37,075 bases of DNA from assembly GCF_016031635.1 (NCBI RefSeq), contig NZ_JACEGD010000053.1:1-37075 (forward strand), read 5' to 3'. This document shows positions 6,688 through 14,068 of the stretch, piece by piece (the first letter of the stretch is position 1; every line of letters starts with the position of its first letter). Both the position numbers and the translations under genes were made by a program. Origin of the DNA: Bradyrhizobium diversitatis (lineage in GTDB: Bacteria > Pseudomonadota > Alphaproteobacteria > Rhizobiales > Xanthobacteraceae). The notes beneath the pieces are model-generated. The model worked only from the letters and a program-made list of their open reading frames with translations, was not told where the DNA came from and did no database searches.

Positions 6688-7731
6688 ATGCCCATGCCAG
6701 CACACATCCTGCCGACCACCGTGGTCGGCAGCTATCCGCAGCCGGAATGGCTGGTGAATCGCGCCATGCTGTCGAAGGTGGTGCCGCGCACGCGCCTGCA
6801 CGACATGTGGCGGTTGCCGCCCGAACACCTGGAAGAAGCCCAGGACGATGCCACCATCGTCGCGATCCGCGACATGGAGCGCGCCGGCATCGATATCGTG
6901 ACCGACGGCGAAATCCGCCGCGAGAGTTACTCCAATCGCTTCGCCACCGCGCTCGACGGCATCGACGGGGACAATCCCGCGATGATCGTGGCGCGCACCG
7001 GCAACACCCAGACGCCGGTGCCGCGCGTCGTCGGCCCTGTGAGGCGCAAAGGCCCGGTCGAGCTGCATGACATGCAGTTCCTGCGAGAGAACACCGAGCG
7101 CGCGGCGAAGATCACCCTTCCCGGCCCGTTCACGATGAGCCAGCAGGCCAAGAACGAGTACTACAAGGACGAGGAAGAGCTCGCGATGGCTCTCGCCGAG
7201 GCCGTCAATGCCGAGGCGCTCGATCTGCAAAAGGCTGGCGCCGACGTGATCCAGCTCGACGAGCCCTGGGTGCGCAACAATCCGGAGCTCGCCAAGCGCT
7301 ATGCCGTCAAGGCGATCAATCGCGCGCTGCAAGGGATCACGGTGCCCACCGTGGTGCATCTCTGCTTTGGCTATGCCGCGGTCGTGCCGGGCTCGAACAA
7401 GCCGGCCGGCTATTCCTTCCTGGCCGAGCTCGACGACACCACCGCCGACCAGATTTCGATCGAGGCGGCGCAGCCGAAGCTCGACCTCGGCGTGCTCAAG
7501 GACCTGTCGTCGAAGAAGATCATGCTCGGCGTGCTCGACCTCGCGGATCCCGCGATCGAGAGCGTCGATACCGTCGCAGAGCGCATCCGCAACGGGCTGA
7601 AATATGTCTCGCCGGATCGTCTCGTCCCGGCGCCGGATTGCGGCATGAAATACATGCCGCGCGCGACTGCGTTCGGGAAGCTGAAGGCCATGTGCGACGC
7701 AGCGGCGAAGGTCCGGCGGGAGGTCGGCTAA
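6688..7731 (+). CDS. MetE-like zinc alkyltransferase
   Basis: The 347-residue protein corresponds to the C-terminal catalytic barrel of cobalamin-independent methionine synthase. It lacks the N-terminal half of full MetE (about 750 residues). The zinc site is intact: HLC (H224, C226), E259 in ISIEAAQ and C318 in PDCGMKYM. TTVVGSYPQP at the N-terminus and LDEPW near 191 are family signatures. Stand-alone proteins of this type include methyltransferases and epoxyalkane:coenzyme M transferase, which activate a thiol on zinc to attack an alkyl donor. The ATG at 6688 has AGAAGGAGAG upstream. An earlier ATG at 6658 is less likely. It ends the catabolic cluster, 51 bases after the FAH gene. Confidence 0.9.
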   Translation: MPMPAHILPTTVVGSYPQPEWLVNRAMLSKVVPRTRLHDMWRLPPEHLEEAQDDATIVAIRDMERAGIDIVTDGEIRRESYSNRFATALDGIDGDNPAMIVARTGNTQTPVPRVVGPVRRKGPVELHDMQFLRENTERAAKITLPGPFTMSQQAKNEYYKDEEELAMALAEAVNAEALDLQKAGADVIQLDEPWVRNNPELAKRYAVKAINRALQGITVPTVVHLCFGYAAVVPGSNKPAGYSFLAELDDTTADQISIEAAQPKLDLGVLKDLSSKKIMLGVLDLADPAIESVDTVAERIRNGLKYVSPDRLVPAPDCGMKYMPRATAFGKLKAMCDAAAKVRREVG

Positions 7732-7761
7732 AGCGCGAGGATGAATCGTCGTCGCGCTTTA
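7729..7761 (+). terminator. Hairpin over the stop codon of the MetE-like gene
   Basis: TAAAGCGCGA (7729-7738) and TCGCGCTTTA (7752-7761) pair perfectly around a 13-base loop. The stop codon lies inside the left arm. There is no long T-run, so it may be an RNA-stabilising or repeat-derived hairpin rather than a true intrinsic terminator. Confidence 0.45.
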
Positions 7762-7773
7762 GGTTGTTGTTTC

Positions 7774-7820
7774 AGCATGATCTTTTCGGAAAACCGCTGC
7801 GCACTTTTCCGGATCATGCT
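7774..7820. repeat. Interspersed palindromic element, AGCATGATC type
   Basis: Outer arms AGCATGATC (7774-7782) and GATCATGCT (7812-7820) enclose inner arms CGGAAAA (7787-7793) and TTTTCCG (7805-7811). From memory this is a very common intergenic element in Bradyrhizobium and related genomes. It follows the operon end and could fold in the transcript. Confidence 0.75.
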
Positions 7821-7856
7821 TTAGCGATCTTCACGGGAGGCGTTGCGGCTTCGGCC

Positions 7857-9164
7857 TCACGCCGCCCGCTTCGGCCCGATCGCTTCGAACCCGGCCTTCT
7901 GCTCGTCGCTCAGATCCGCCTCGAAATCGTCGAGCGCATCGGTGACGTCGCCGACGGCTTGCAGCATCGTCTGCAGCCGCGCCTTCACGGCCGGGAGGCG
8001 GGCTTGCGGTGTCGCGGCGGGCTCGGTCGGGCAGGCGCTGAGCGTCTGCATGGTGCGCAGGGTGGTGTCCTGGAGCACCTCGAGGCGGGCGCGGGCCACC
8101 TCGTCGAGGTGGAGCGTGGAGGCAATGTCGTTTGCGGGCCATTGCTGCTGGACCAGCTGCTCGTATTGGCGCTGCGCCTTTTCGTCATAACGCGGATCGT
8201 AGTCGGGCCGGCAGGCGGCGGCCTGCGCATCCCTGGCCGCATCCTTCTGCGAATCCTTTGGCTGATGTGACGCCAGTGCCGCGCGACGGTCGCTGGCGAG
8301 GGCATTGAGCCTGGCCTTCTGGTCGTCATTGAGGAGACCGGTGAATTTCGCCAGCGGCGCTTCGATGGCGTCAATCGCCTTGATCATGGCCTCGAGGCGC
8401 TCGCGCATCAGGCCGAGGCGTTCCGACGCAGTCGCGGGCGCCTGCTCCGGGCAGGCGGTGTGAATGGCGTCGCGCGACGCATTCCAGGCGGATGCGAGCT
8501 CGTCGAGCGCGGTGCGCTGCGGCTCGTTCGGTGTCACGGCCGCGGCGATGCGGTCGACCGGCAGGCCGCCGGTGTCGCTGGCCTCGCACAGCGTCTCCGC
8601 CGTCGGGACCCTTCGTCCACGCCGGCTTTGCGGCGCGGTGTAGGCGGCGAGCTCCGTCGCCGCATAGGGCGAGAAGATCGCGGCATAGATGTCGCCATAG
8701 CCGTAGAACGAAAGGCTGGTGGTGTCGCCGAACATGATCGCGGTGGTGAGATCGTCATGCGCGAACGGCCAGAACACCGGGCCGACCCAGCCGTAGCTGC
8801 CGTCGGGATGGCGCCACCAGCCTTGCGGGCGTCGGCCGCCATGCCAGCCCGATAGCGCCGCCTGCGCGGTGAGGGCCGCACGCAGGACGTAGGGATTGGA
8901 CAGCTGTCCGCGCTCGGCCCCGCGCAGATCTTGCGACCGCAGCGCAGCGGAGCGGTATCGGCTGCCGCGCACGGCCATGCGGGAGTGGCGCAGGCGCGAC
9001 AGGCCGAGCATGTGGCCGACCGCGAAGCGTGCAACGCCAACCGGACCGCCGCGCAATCCGAACTGCGCCTCCGCCTTGCTGGGCAGCAGCACTGCCGCAA
9101 TCACGAGGGTCGCGCCGGCCAGTGCCAGTCCCATGCGTCCCGACATGATCGCCGAACTGGCCAC
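7857..9164 (-). CDS. LTXXQ-motif (Spy-like) periplasmic protein
   Basis: The product of about 435 residues has an N-terminal membrane or signal segment (MGLALAGATLVIAAVLLPSK, then AEA|QF) and a Trp/Gly-rich region with WWRHPDGSYGWVGPVFWPF. Two similar helical repeats follow in the second half, each with an L-x-x-x-Q element (LLNDDQKARLNAL and LSDEQKAGFEAI). LTXXQ/Spy proteins are periplasmic stress chaperones. A larger duplicated form like this is seen in rhizobia, role unproven. The GTG at 9164 has a GAGGAGG ribosome site. The ATG at 9146 is an alternative that also leaves the signal intact. Confidence 0.78.
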   Translation of the reverse strand: MASSAIMSGRMGLALAGATLVIAAVLLPSKAEAQFGLRGGPVGVARFAVGHMLGLSRLRHSRMAVRGSRYRSAALRSQDLRGAERGQLSNPYVLRAALTAQAALSGWHGGRRPQGWWRHPDGSYGWVGPVFWPFAHDDLTTAIMFGDTTSLSFYGYGDIYAAIFSPYAATELAAYTAPQSRRGRRVPTAETLCEASDTGGLPVDRIAAAVTPNEPQRTALDELASAWNASRDAIHTACPEQAPATASERLGLMRERLEAMIKAIDAIEAPLAKFTGLLNDDQKARLNALASDRRAALASHQPKDSQKDAARDAQAAACRPDYDPRYDEKAQRQYEQLVQQQWPANDIASTLHLDEVARARLEVLQDTTLRTMQTLSACPTEPAATPQARLPAVKARLQTMLQAVGDVTDALDDFEADLSDEQKAGFEAIGPKRAA

Positions 9165-9338
9165 CTCGGCCTCCTCCCAGCACCAAGCGCAATGCGCCGC
9201 AGCACAATGACGCGCGAGGGAACCGATTGTTCCGGAGAGACACACAGGGCAAAGCGTCGCGGGCGGCCGCGCGCTCTGCCCGCACAGGCGACTTTCAAGA
9301 CGCCCCGCCTGGGCGGGGGAGAGGACGGACCGTGCCCC

Positions 9339-10379
9339 TCACTCCGCCTTTTGCGGCATCACGAAAGTCTGGCCGGGATAGATCAGATTGGGATTGTTGA
9401 TCTTGTCGCGGTTGGCCTTGAAGATCACCGCGTAACGGGCGCCGTCACCATAGGCGAGCCGGCTCAGAGCCCACAAACTGTCGCCACGGGCAATGACCCG
9501 GCTGCCGCCGGCCTGCGCCGGTGCGGTGGCGAGCACGTCTGCCGGCGAGGCCGATGCGACCGTGGTGTCCGCCGGCGCCCGCGCGAGGACCTTGGGTTTC
9601 GGCGTGCCGGTCAATCTCGGCCGGGCCGCCTGCCTGTCAGGCGCTGAAGCCAGGCGCGGCGAGGCCGATGGCAGGGCGGCCACGACATCCGGCTTGTCGT
9701 CGGGCTTCTCGGCCTGCTTCGGCTCCTGTCCCGCATCCTGCTTCGCTGCCGGTGCGGGCCGCGCGGGCGCCGGCGCCGCCGCGGCGATCGTCACCGGCAT
9801 GGTCCGGCCGGACTCCGTCACCGTGCCGTCCGGCGCCTTGGCCCGGAGCGTCAATTCATAGGAACCGGAGGGAAGCTGCGGCGGGGTCATGACGAACTGG
9901 CCCGAGGCGTCCGCGACGACGCTATCGAGCGCCTTGCCGTCGCGCAGCAGCTCGACCCTTGCCCCCGGCGTGGCGCGGCCCGCGATCACCGCTGTCTCGC
10001 CGTGGTCGTCGACGCGGGCGACGTCGAAACGAGGGCCGCTCTCCGCAACCGCCGGCGGCGGCTTGACCGGCGCGAGATCGGCGAGCGCGGCCGCGACCTG
10101 GTTCTGCGTCTCGGCCAGCGCGCCCGCCTTCGGCCCGGCGGCCGGCGGCGAGTCGCCGGCGAGCTTTGGCTGTTCCGGCTTGAGCTCGGCCTTGGCCTCC
10201 GCTTTGGGTTCGGCCTTGGCCTCAGCTCTGGGTTCGGGCTTGGCCTCCGGCTTGGCGGCGACGGCGGTCTCCATCCCGGACGGCAACAGGCGGCGCAGCC
10301 CGGTCGGGCCGATCACCAGTGCGGTGCCGGCCAGTGCGAGCAGACAGAGGGCAATGAGGGCCTTGGATGCGGTGATCAT
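9339..10379 (-). CDS. LysM peptidoglycan-binding protein with Ala/Lys/Pro-rich linker
   Basis: The 346-residue protein has an N-terminal membrane anchor or signal (ASKALIALCLLALAGTALVI). A highly repetitive Ala-Lys-Glu-Pro linker (about 42-72) comes next. A beta-rich domain follows, with GRATPGARVELLRDGKALDSVVA and the later SGSYELTLRA, resembling bacterial Ig-like modules. After a second Pro/Ala linker, a C-terminal LysM domain covers roughly the last 50 residues (RGDSLWALSRLAYGDG through NLIYPGQTFVMP). LysM binds the glycan strand, so the protein probably spans from the inner membrane into the peptidoglycan layer. It is transcribed toward the LTXXQ gene with a gap of about 174 bases. Confidence 0.88.
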   Translation of the reverse strand: MITASKALIALCLLALAGTALVIGPTGLRRLLPSGMETAVAAKPEAKPEPRAEAKAEPKAEAKAELKPEQPKLAGDSPPAAGPKAGALAETQNQVAAALADLAPVKPPPAVAESGPRFDVARVDDHGETAVIAGRATPGARVELLRDGKALDSVVADASGQFVMTPPQLPSGSYELTLRAKAPDGTVTESGRTMPVTIAAAAPAPARPAPAAKQDAGQEPKQAEKPDDKPDVVAALPSASPRLASAPDRQAARPRLTGTPKPKVLARAPADTTVASASPADVLATAPAQAGGSRVIARGDSLWALSRLAYGDGARYAVIFKANRDKINNPNLIYPGQTFVMPQKAE

Positions 10380-10559
10380 CTGAAAAGGACCTTGGGTGGC
10401 AAATCAGCCGAGGCCGGCAAAGTGCGCCGATTTGGCTGCGGCAGCAAGACGTTCGATGGGATGATAAGCCTCCATCTCAGCGCCCGGGATGAACCGGCGT
10501 GACCCCGCCGGCGTCCAATCGGCGAGGCCGCAGCGCGGCATGTCTTCAAGGAATTTCCC

Positions 10560-10757
10560 GTGGCCGTATTTCGCCGTCCCGCCCGATGGCTGGCGCTGGT
10601 CCTGACGGTGGCCGCTTCACCCGCACTCGCTGCCTCCGGCCCGCCGCCCGGCTTCACCCTGTCCGACAACACCGATCTCGCCTTCACCTCGCCCGACCGC
10701 GCCACCAAATGCGGAGGCGCTGCGATGGGAGATCAGGCGGTGAGGCTTCATCGTTGA
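10560..10757 (+). CDS. Small secreted protein or truncated gene remnant
   Basis: A GTG at 10560 is preceded by AAGGAA at good spacing and opens a 65-residue frame. It has a convincing signal peptide (ARWLALVLTVAASPALA then ASG). The mature part is only about 40 residues. It reads plausibly up to FTSPDRATKCGG, then turns into sequence with no obvious protein character. It may be the 5' piece of a decayed gene for an exported protein. I do not recognise the family. It is the only supported frame on the plus strand in the otherwise empty 10380-11036 interval. Confidence 0.4.
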   Translation: MAVFRRPARWLALVLTVAASPALAASGPPPGFTLSDNTDLAFTSPDRATKCGGAAMGDQAVRLHR

Positions 10758-11036
10758 CGCGAGGCCGCCATGCCCGGGCTTGTCTCCCGGCGGAGGCGGT
10801 TGCGGCCTGGCATCGGCGTCATTCACGCCCCCGCCGTGACCGTCCAGAACGCGCGCCATCCGCGGCGGCCGAGCGCAGCCAGCCGCCTCCAGGGCAGGCG
10901 GGACAGGCCGGCCACCAGCGAAGCGCGGGCGAGGAGGAGGTGGGAGATGATGTCAATCACCGCCGTCCTCGCCTCGCGTCCGCAGCGTGCGACTGGACCG
11001 CGATCGCGCCGATGCGCGCAAGGATGTGCGCGCCCC

Positions 11037-12083
11037 TCATGGCCGCGCCTCCAGGATCATGTTGAAGGGCGAGGCGGCAGCCTTGCCGATCTGCGAGAAG
11101 CCGCCTTGCCGCAACACCTGCGCGATGCGCTTCTCGCCGGCCTGCGCTCCCAGGCCCAGACCGACGTCCTGGCTCAGCGACGTCGGAAGGCAGATGTGGG
11201 TGGAGCCGGCGTAGTAAACCCGCCCGACCGGGTTGAGATTGTCGGCAAGGCTGTCACCCGCCGCCGGCTCGACCAGCATCAGCGTGCCGTCGTTCTTCAT
11301 CGCTGAACGAATGTGGCGGGCGGCGCCGACGGGGTCGCCCATGTCGTGCAGCGCATCGAATATCGTCACGAGATCGAAGCCGGATCCGGCGAAATCCTGC
11401 GCCTTGGCGACCTCGAATCGCAGATTGCGTGCGCCGGAGATCTCGGCCCGTGCGCAGTCGATCGAGGCCTCGTCGTAGTCGATGCCGATGAAATCCGAGT
11501 TCGGGAATGCTTCAGCCATGAGCCGGCTCGAATAGCCATGGCCGCAACCGACGTCTGCGACCTTGGCGCCCCGCTCCAGCTTCTCGACGACGCCGCCCAG
11601 CGCAGGCAGCCATTCGGCGATCAGATGCGCGCGATAGCCGGGCCGGAAGAAGCGGTCGACGCCGCACGACATGCAATTGCAGTGATCGCTCCAGCGCAGG
11701 CCCTTGCCGGTCTTGAACGCCTCGGCCAGTCGCGGCTCGTCGTGATAGACCGCCGGCAGCAGGCTGAAGCCGCCCACCATCGCGACCGGGCTGTTCTCAT
11801 CGGCGAATACGGCCTTCTGCTCCGGTGTCATGCTGAACGTGTCTTTCGTCGCATCAAAGCTCACGAAGCCGGAAGCCGCCTGTGCGGACAGCCATTCGCG
11901 AACGTAGCGTTCGTGAGTCCCCGTTCGCCTGGCCAGCTCGGCTGACGACATCGGGCTGCCGGCCAGCGCGCGGAATAGTCCCAGCCGGTCGCCGAGGACG
12001 ACCAACGCCGCATTGGAGGCGGCGCCGAGTTCGTTGACGACGAGGCCAAGCAGCTGCTCGAGCTTCTTCTCATCCAGGTTCAT
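11037..12083 (-). CDS. SAM-dependent methyltransferase with N-terminal winged helix
   Basis: The 348-residue protein has an N-terminal winged-helix/dimerisation domain (about 1-90, with LARRTGTHERYVREWLSAQA). A Rossmann methyltransferase domain follows, with SAM motif I VADVGCGHGYSS (about 176-187), acidic D in FIGIDYDEA, and LVTIFDALHDMGDP. The linker holds a compact HCNCMSC cluster (134-140), an unusual concentration of Cys. The ATG at 12083 has an AAGGAG ribosome site. It is divergent from the GlxA-type regulator at 12203, which is therefore its likely controller. The methyl acceptor is unknown. Confidence 0.85.
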   Translation of the reverse strand: MNLDEKKLEQLLGLVVNELGAASNAALVVLGDRLGLFRALAGSPMSSAELARRTGTHERYVREWLSAQAASGFVSFDATKDTFSMTPEQKAVFADENSPVAMVGGFSLLPAVYHDEPRLAEAFKTGKGLRWSDHCNCMSCGVDRFFRPGYRAHLIAEWLPALGGVVEKLERGAKVADVGCGHGYSSRLMAEAFPNSDFIGIDYDEASIDCARAEISGARNLRFEVAKAQDFAGSGFDLVTIFDALHDMGDPVGAARHIRSAMKNDGTLMLVEPAAGDSLADNLNPVGRVYYAGSTHICLPTSLSQDVGLGLGAQAGEKRIAQVLRQGGFSQIGKAAASPFNMILEARP

Positions 12084-12202
12084 GACTTGCTCCTTCGAAG
12101 GCGCGGACAATGCGCCCGGTGAGGTGCGACATACGGTGTCTGGACTTGGCGATGCAGAGGCAGAATAGTCAGCTTCGAGCCAATCGAGCCAAAGGCTGCA
12201 GA
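12084..12202. promoter_or_regulatory. Divergent promoter region, methyltransferase / GlxA regulator
   Basis: These 119 bases separate two divergent starts and must hold both promoters. No convincing dyad or consensus promoter was recognised by eye. A GlxA/AraC-type regulator normally binds direct repeats in such a region. Confidence 0.4.
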
Positions 12203-13270
12203 ATGTCACGTGGACGTGTACGCGTGAGTATTCCGGTGTTCGCCGAATGCGATCCGTCGATCATCTACGGCGTGTTCGACACGCTGTGGGGCGCGGGACG
12301 GATCTGGGACGGCGTCAAGGGCGGCACGCCGGAGGGCCTGTTCGAGCCGCGGCTGGTGGGTGCCGAACCTGGCCCGATCACGCTGATCACCGGGGTCAGC
12401 ATCCTGCCGCAGGACTTGGTCGATCAGGTTGAGTCAACCGACATCGTGTTCGTGCCGAATGTCATCGTCACCACGGAGACGGGCACCGCCGTGCTCGATC
12501 GCCGGCTCATCGCATGGATCAGGCGGATGCACGAAGCGGGCGCGCAGATGTACGGATCGTGCGGCGGGTCTCTCGTGCTCGCCGAGGCCGGCCTGCTCGA
12601 CGGATACGAGGCAACCACGCACTGGGTTTACGAGCCGGTGTTTCGAAAGCATTTCCCCAAGGTCAAGCTTCGCATGGAGCGCGTGCTGGTGCAGAACGGG
12701 CCCGGTCACAATCTCGTCTGCGGGGGCGGTGCATCATCCTGGCAGGATCTCGCGCTGCTGATCGTCGCGAAATACGGCGGTACGGAAGAGGCGATTCGCA
12801 TCTCGAAACTCTTTCTCTACCAGTGGCATCGCGAAGGACAATTGCCGTTCGCCTCGATGGTGCAGAACGTGGATCACGGCGACGGCGTGATCAGCAAGTG
12901 CCAGGACTACATCGCGCAGAACTACCAGCGGCAGGACCTCATTGCGGCGCTGGTGCACCACTCCGGATTGCCGAAGCGCTCTTTCGACCGCCGCTTCCGG
13001 GCAGCGACCGGCTATTCGCCGCTCGCCTATGTGCAGACGCTGCGCATCGAGGAAGCCAAGCAACTGCTCGAGACGACGGAAACAGGCATCGAGGACATCT
13101 GCCGCGAGGTCGGCTACGAGGACGTGGCGTCGTTCCGCCGCTTGTTTCGAAAGCAGGCCGGCGTGTCACCGAAGGATTACCGGCGCAAATTTCAGCTTCC
13201 CGACTACGTCACGGGAGCGCGGCCCGCGGCCTTCGGCACATCGGTCAGGCCGCGGCGGGCTGCCGGCTGA
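12203..13270 (+). CDS. GlxA-family transcriptional regulator, DJ-1/PfpI plus AraC HTH
   Basis: The 355-residue protein has an N-terminal DJ-1/PfpI-like domain (about 7-190) with the nucleophile-elbow motif YGSCGGS (C120) and a TTHW His (H140). A C-terminal AraC double helix-turn-helix spans about 235-335, with signature FRRLFRKQAGVSPKDYRRKF. In this class the DJ-1 domain is a ligand sensor rather than a protease, and the HTH activates a neighbouring gene. The ATG at 12203 starts the conserved part. The frame is open upstream, but that part crosses the divergent promoter. The likely target is the methyltransferase next door. Confidence 0.9.
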   Translation: MSRGRVRVSIPVFAECDPSIIYGVFDTLWGAGRIWDGVKGGTPEGLFEPRLVGAEPGPITLITGVSILPQDLVDQVESTDIVFVPNVIVTTETGTAVLDRRLIAWIRRMHEAGAQMYGSCGGSLVLAEAGLLDGYEATTHWVYEPVFRKHFPKVKLRMERVLVQNGPGHNLVCGGGASSWQDLALLIVAKYGGTEEAIRISKLFLYQWHREGQLPFASMVQNVDHGDGVISKCQDYIAQNYQRQDLIAALVHHSGLPKRSFDRRFRAATGYSPLAYVQTLRIEEAKQLLETTETGIEDICREVGYEDVASFRRLFRKQAGVSPKDYRRKFQLPDYVTGARPAAFGTSVRPRRAAG

Positions 13271-13358
13271 CGACAACAGGGATCACGGTGGCGGCAAGGC
13301 CTGACGGGCTGCTGCAGGACCTCGCCAGAACAGGCGCAAACCCGCGAGCTCGGGAAGC

Positions 13359-13481
13359 TCACAACGTTCGCCGGGCCGCCCGCACTTCGGCGAATTCGGC
13401 GTCGGGATGGCTGACGATGGTGGCGACCATGATGCCGCTGATGATCAGCGACCAGGCGGTGTTCCAATAGATCCAAAACAC
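13359..13481 (-). CDS. Small single-pass membrane protein, 40 residues
   Basis: A GTG at 13481 is preceded by ACGGAGG with a 7-base spacer, an excellent ribosome site. The 40-residue product begins with the aromatic cluster FWIYWNTAW. One membrane helix (SLIISGIMVATIV) follows, then a short charged tail ending VRAARRTL. A perfect GGAAC-N16-CGTT promoter lies 45 bases upstream (13526-13550), so the gene is probably induced by the general stress response. I do not recognise a named family. The combination of ribosome site, promoter and clean membrane topology supports a real gene. Confidence 0.7.
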   Translation of the reverse strand: MFWIYWNTAWSLIISGIMVATIVSHPDAEFAEVRAARRTL

Positions 13482-13525
13482 GAGCCAGCCTCCGTTTCCA
13501 TCTCTCGCGTCCGTCGCGCGAGGCT

Positions 13526-13550
13526 AACGGCGTGGCGATGCCGCCGTTCC
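13526..13550 (-). promoter_or_regulatory. Sigma-EcfG (general stress response) promoter
   Basis: On the minus strand GGAAC (13550-13546), a 16-base spacer and CGTT (13529-13526) exactly match the alphaproteobacterial sigma-EcfG consensus. Transcription would start near 13519, leaving about 38 bases of leader before the GTG at 13481. Scanning both strands by eye gave no other exact match in this window. Confidence 0.7.
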
Positions 13551-13843
13551 ACGGCGCGACGACCGTCCAACATCATGCGGGCGGACGAGGTGCTATTTTG
13601 GTTTGGTCGGTGACGACGCGCGATCGGTTTGGCCGGTGTGGCGCTTTGCCACGACGTCCTCGTCGCGCTCGCCCTCGCGCGGAGGTGGCGGAAGCTTGGG
13701 CTGGCCGGCTTGACCGCCATGCTTGCCGCCCATGTCGGGCTTGCCTTCGAGATCGTTTTCACGGGGCATGCCGGTTCAATGCGTTCGCACGGCATTGGTT
13801 CACTACAGCATTGGACCTGTCGTGAGAGACCGCGGCCGACCTA

Positions 13844-13858
13844 CGTAAACATCCGTAA
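13844..13858 (+). promoter_or_regulatory. CGTAA direct repeat, one helical turn apart
   Basis: CGTAA occurs at 13844-13848 and again at 13854-13858, a 10-base period. It is in an AT-richer patch 37 bases upstream of the 56-residue gene at 13895. The phasing would suit an activator bound on one face of the DNA. Role inferred from position only. Confidence 0.3.
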
Positions 13859-13894
13859 TTTCGCAAGGTCCGGCTTGGCGGCATATCTCCGGCC

Positions 13895-14065
13895 ATGGAT
13901 CGACAGATTGTCTTCAAATGCCCCCAGACTGGCTTGAACGTGCAGCATCGGCTTACCGATGAGCCCTCTGATCGCACACACGTGTCCGTGTCATGCCCGG
14001 CCTGCACGCGGCTGCACCTGATCGATCGGGCCACCGGCAAGCTGCTGGGTGATCGACGCGGCTGA
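13895..14065 (+). CDS. Small zinc-ribbon-like protein, 56 residues
   Basis: The frame MDRQIVFKCPQTGLNVQHRL continues to a CPAC motif and ends TGKLLGDRRG. Cys residues at 9, 34 and 37, with His18 or His41 as possible fourth ligand, suggest a small zinc-binding fold in the style of C-P-x-T-G ... C-P-x-C proteins that occur in rhizobia. No signal peptide or membrane segment is present, so it should be cytosolic. It ends 3 bases before the convergent PAS gene. No strong ribosome site was seen. Function unknown. The length below 60 residues means automatic annotation may miss it. Confidence 0.7.
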   Translation: MDRQIVFKCPQTGLNVQHRLTDEPSDRTHVSVSCPACTRLHLIDRATGKLLGDRRG

Positions 14066-14068
14066 CGG

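Noticed and set aside
9303..9318. CCCCGCCTGGGCGGGG hairpin after the LysM gene
   Set aside because: Very short loop and no T-run on the minus strand. GC-rich dyads of this size are expected by chance here.
13629..13937. 102-codon plus-strand frame with a hydrophobic stretch
   Set aside because: TTG start, no ribosome site, overlaps the better 56-residue gene, and its second half reads through a promoter-like AT-rich patch.
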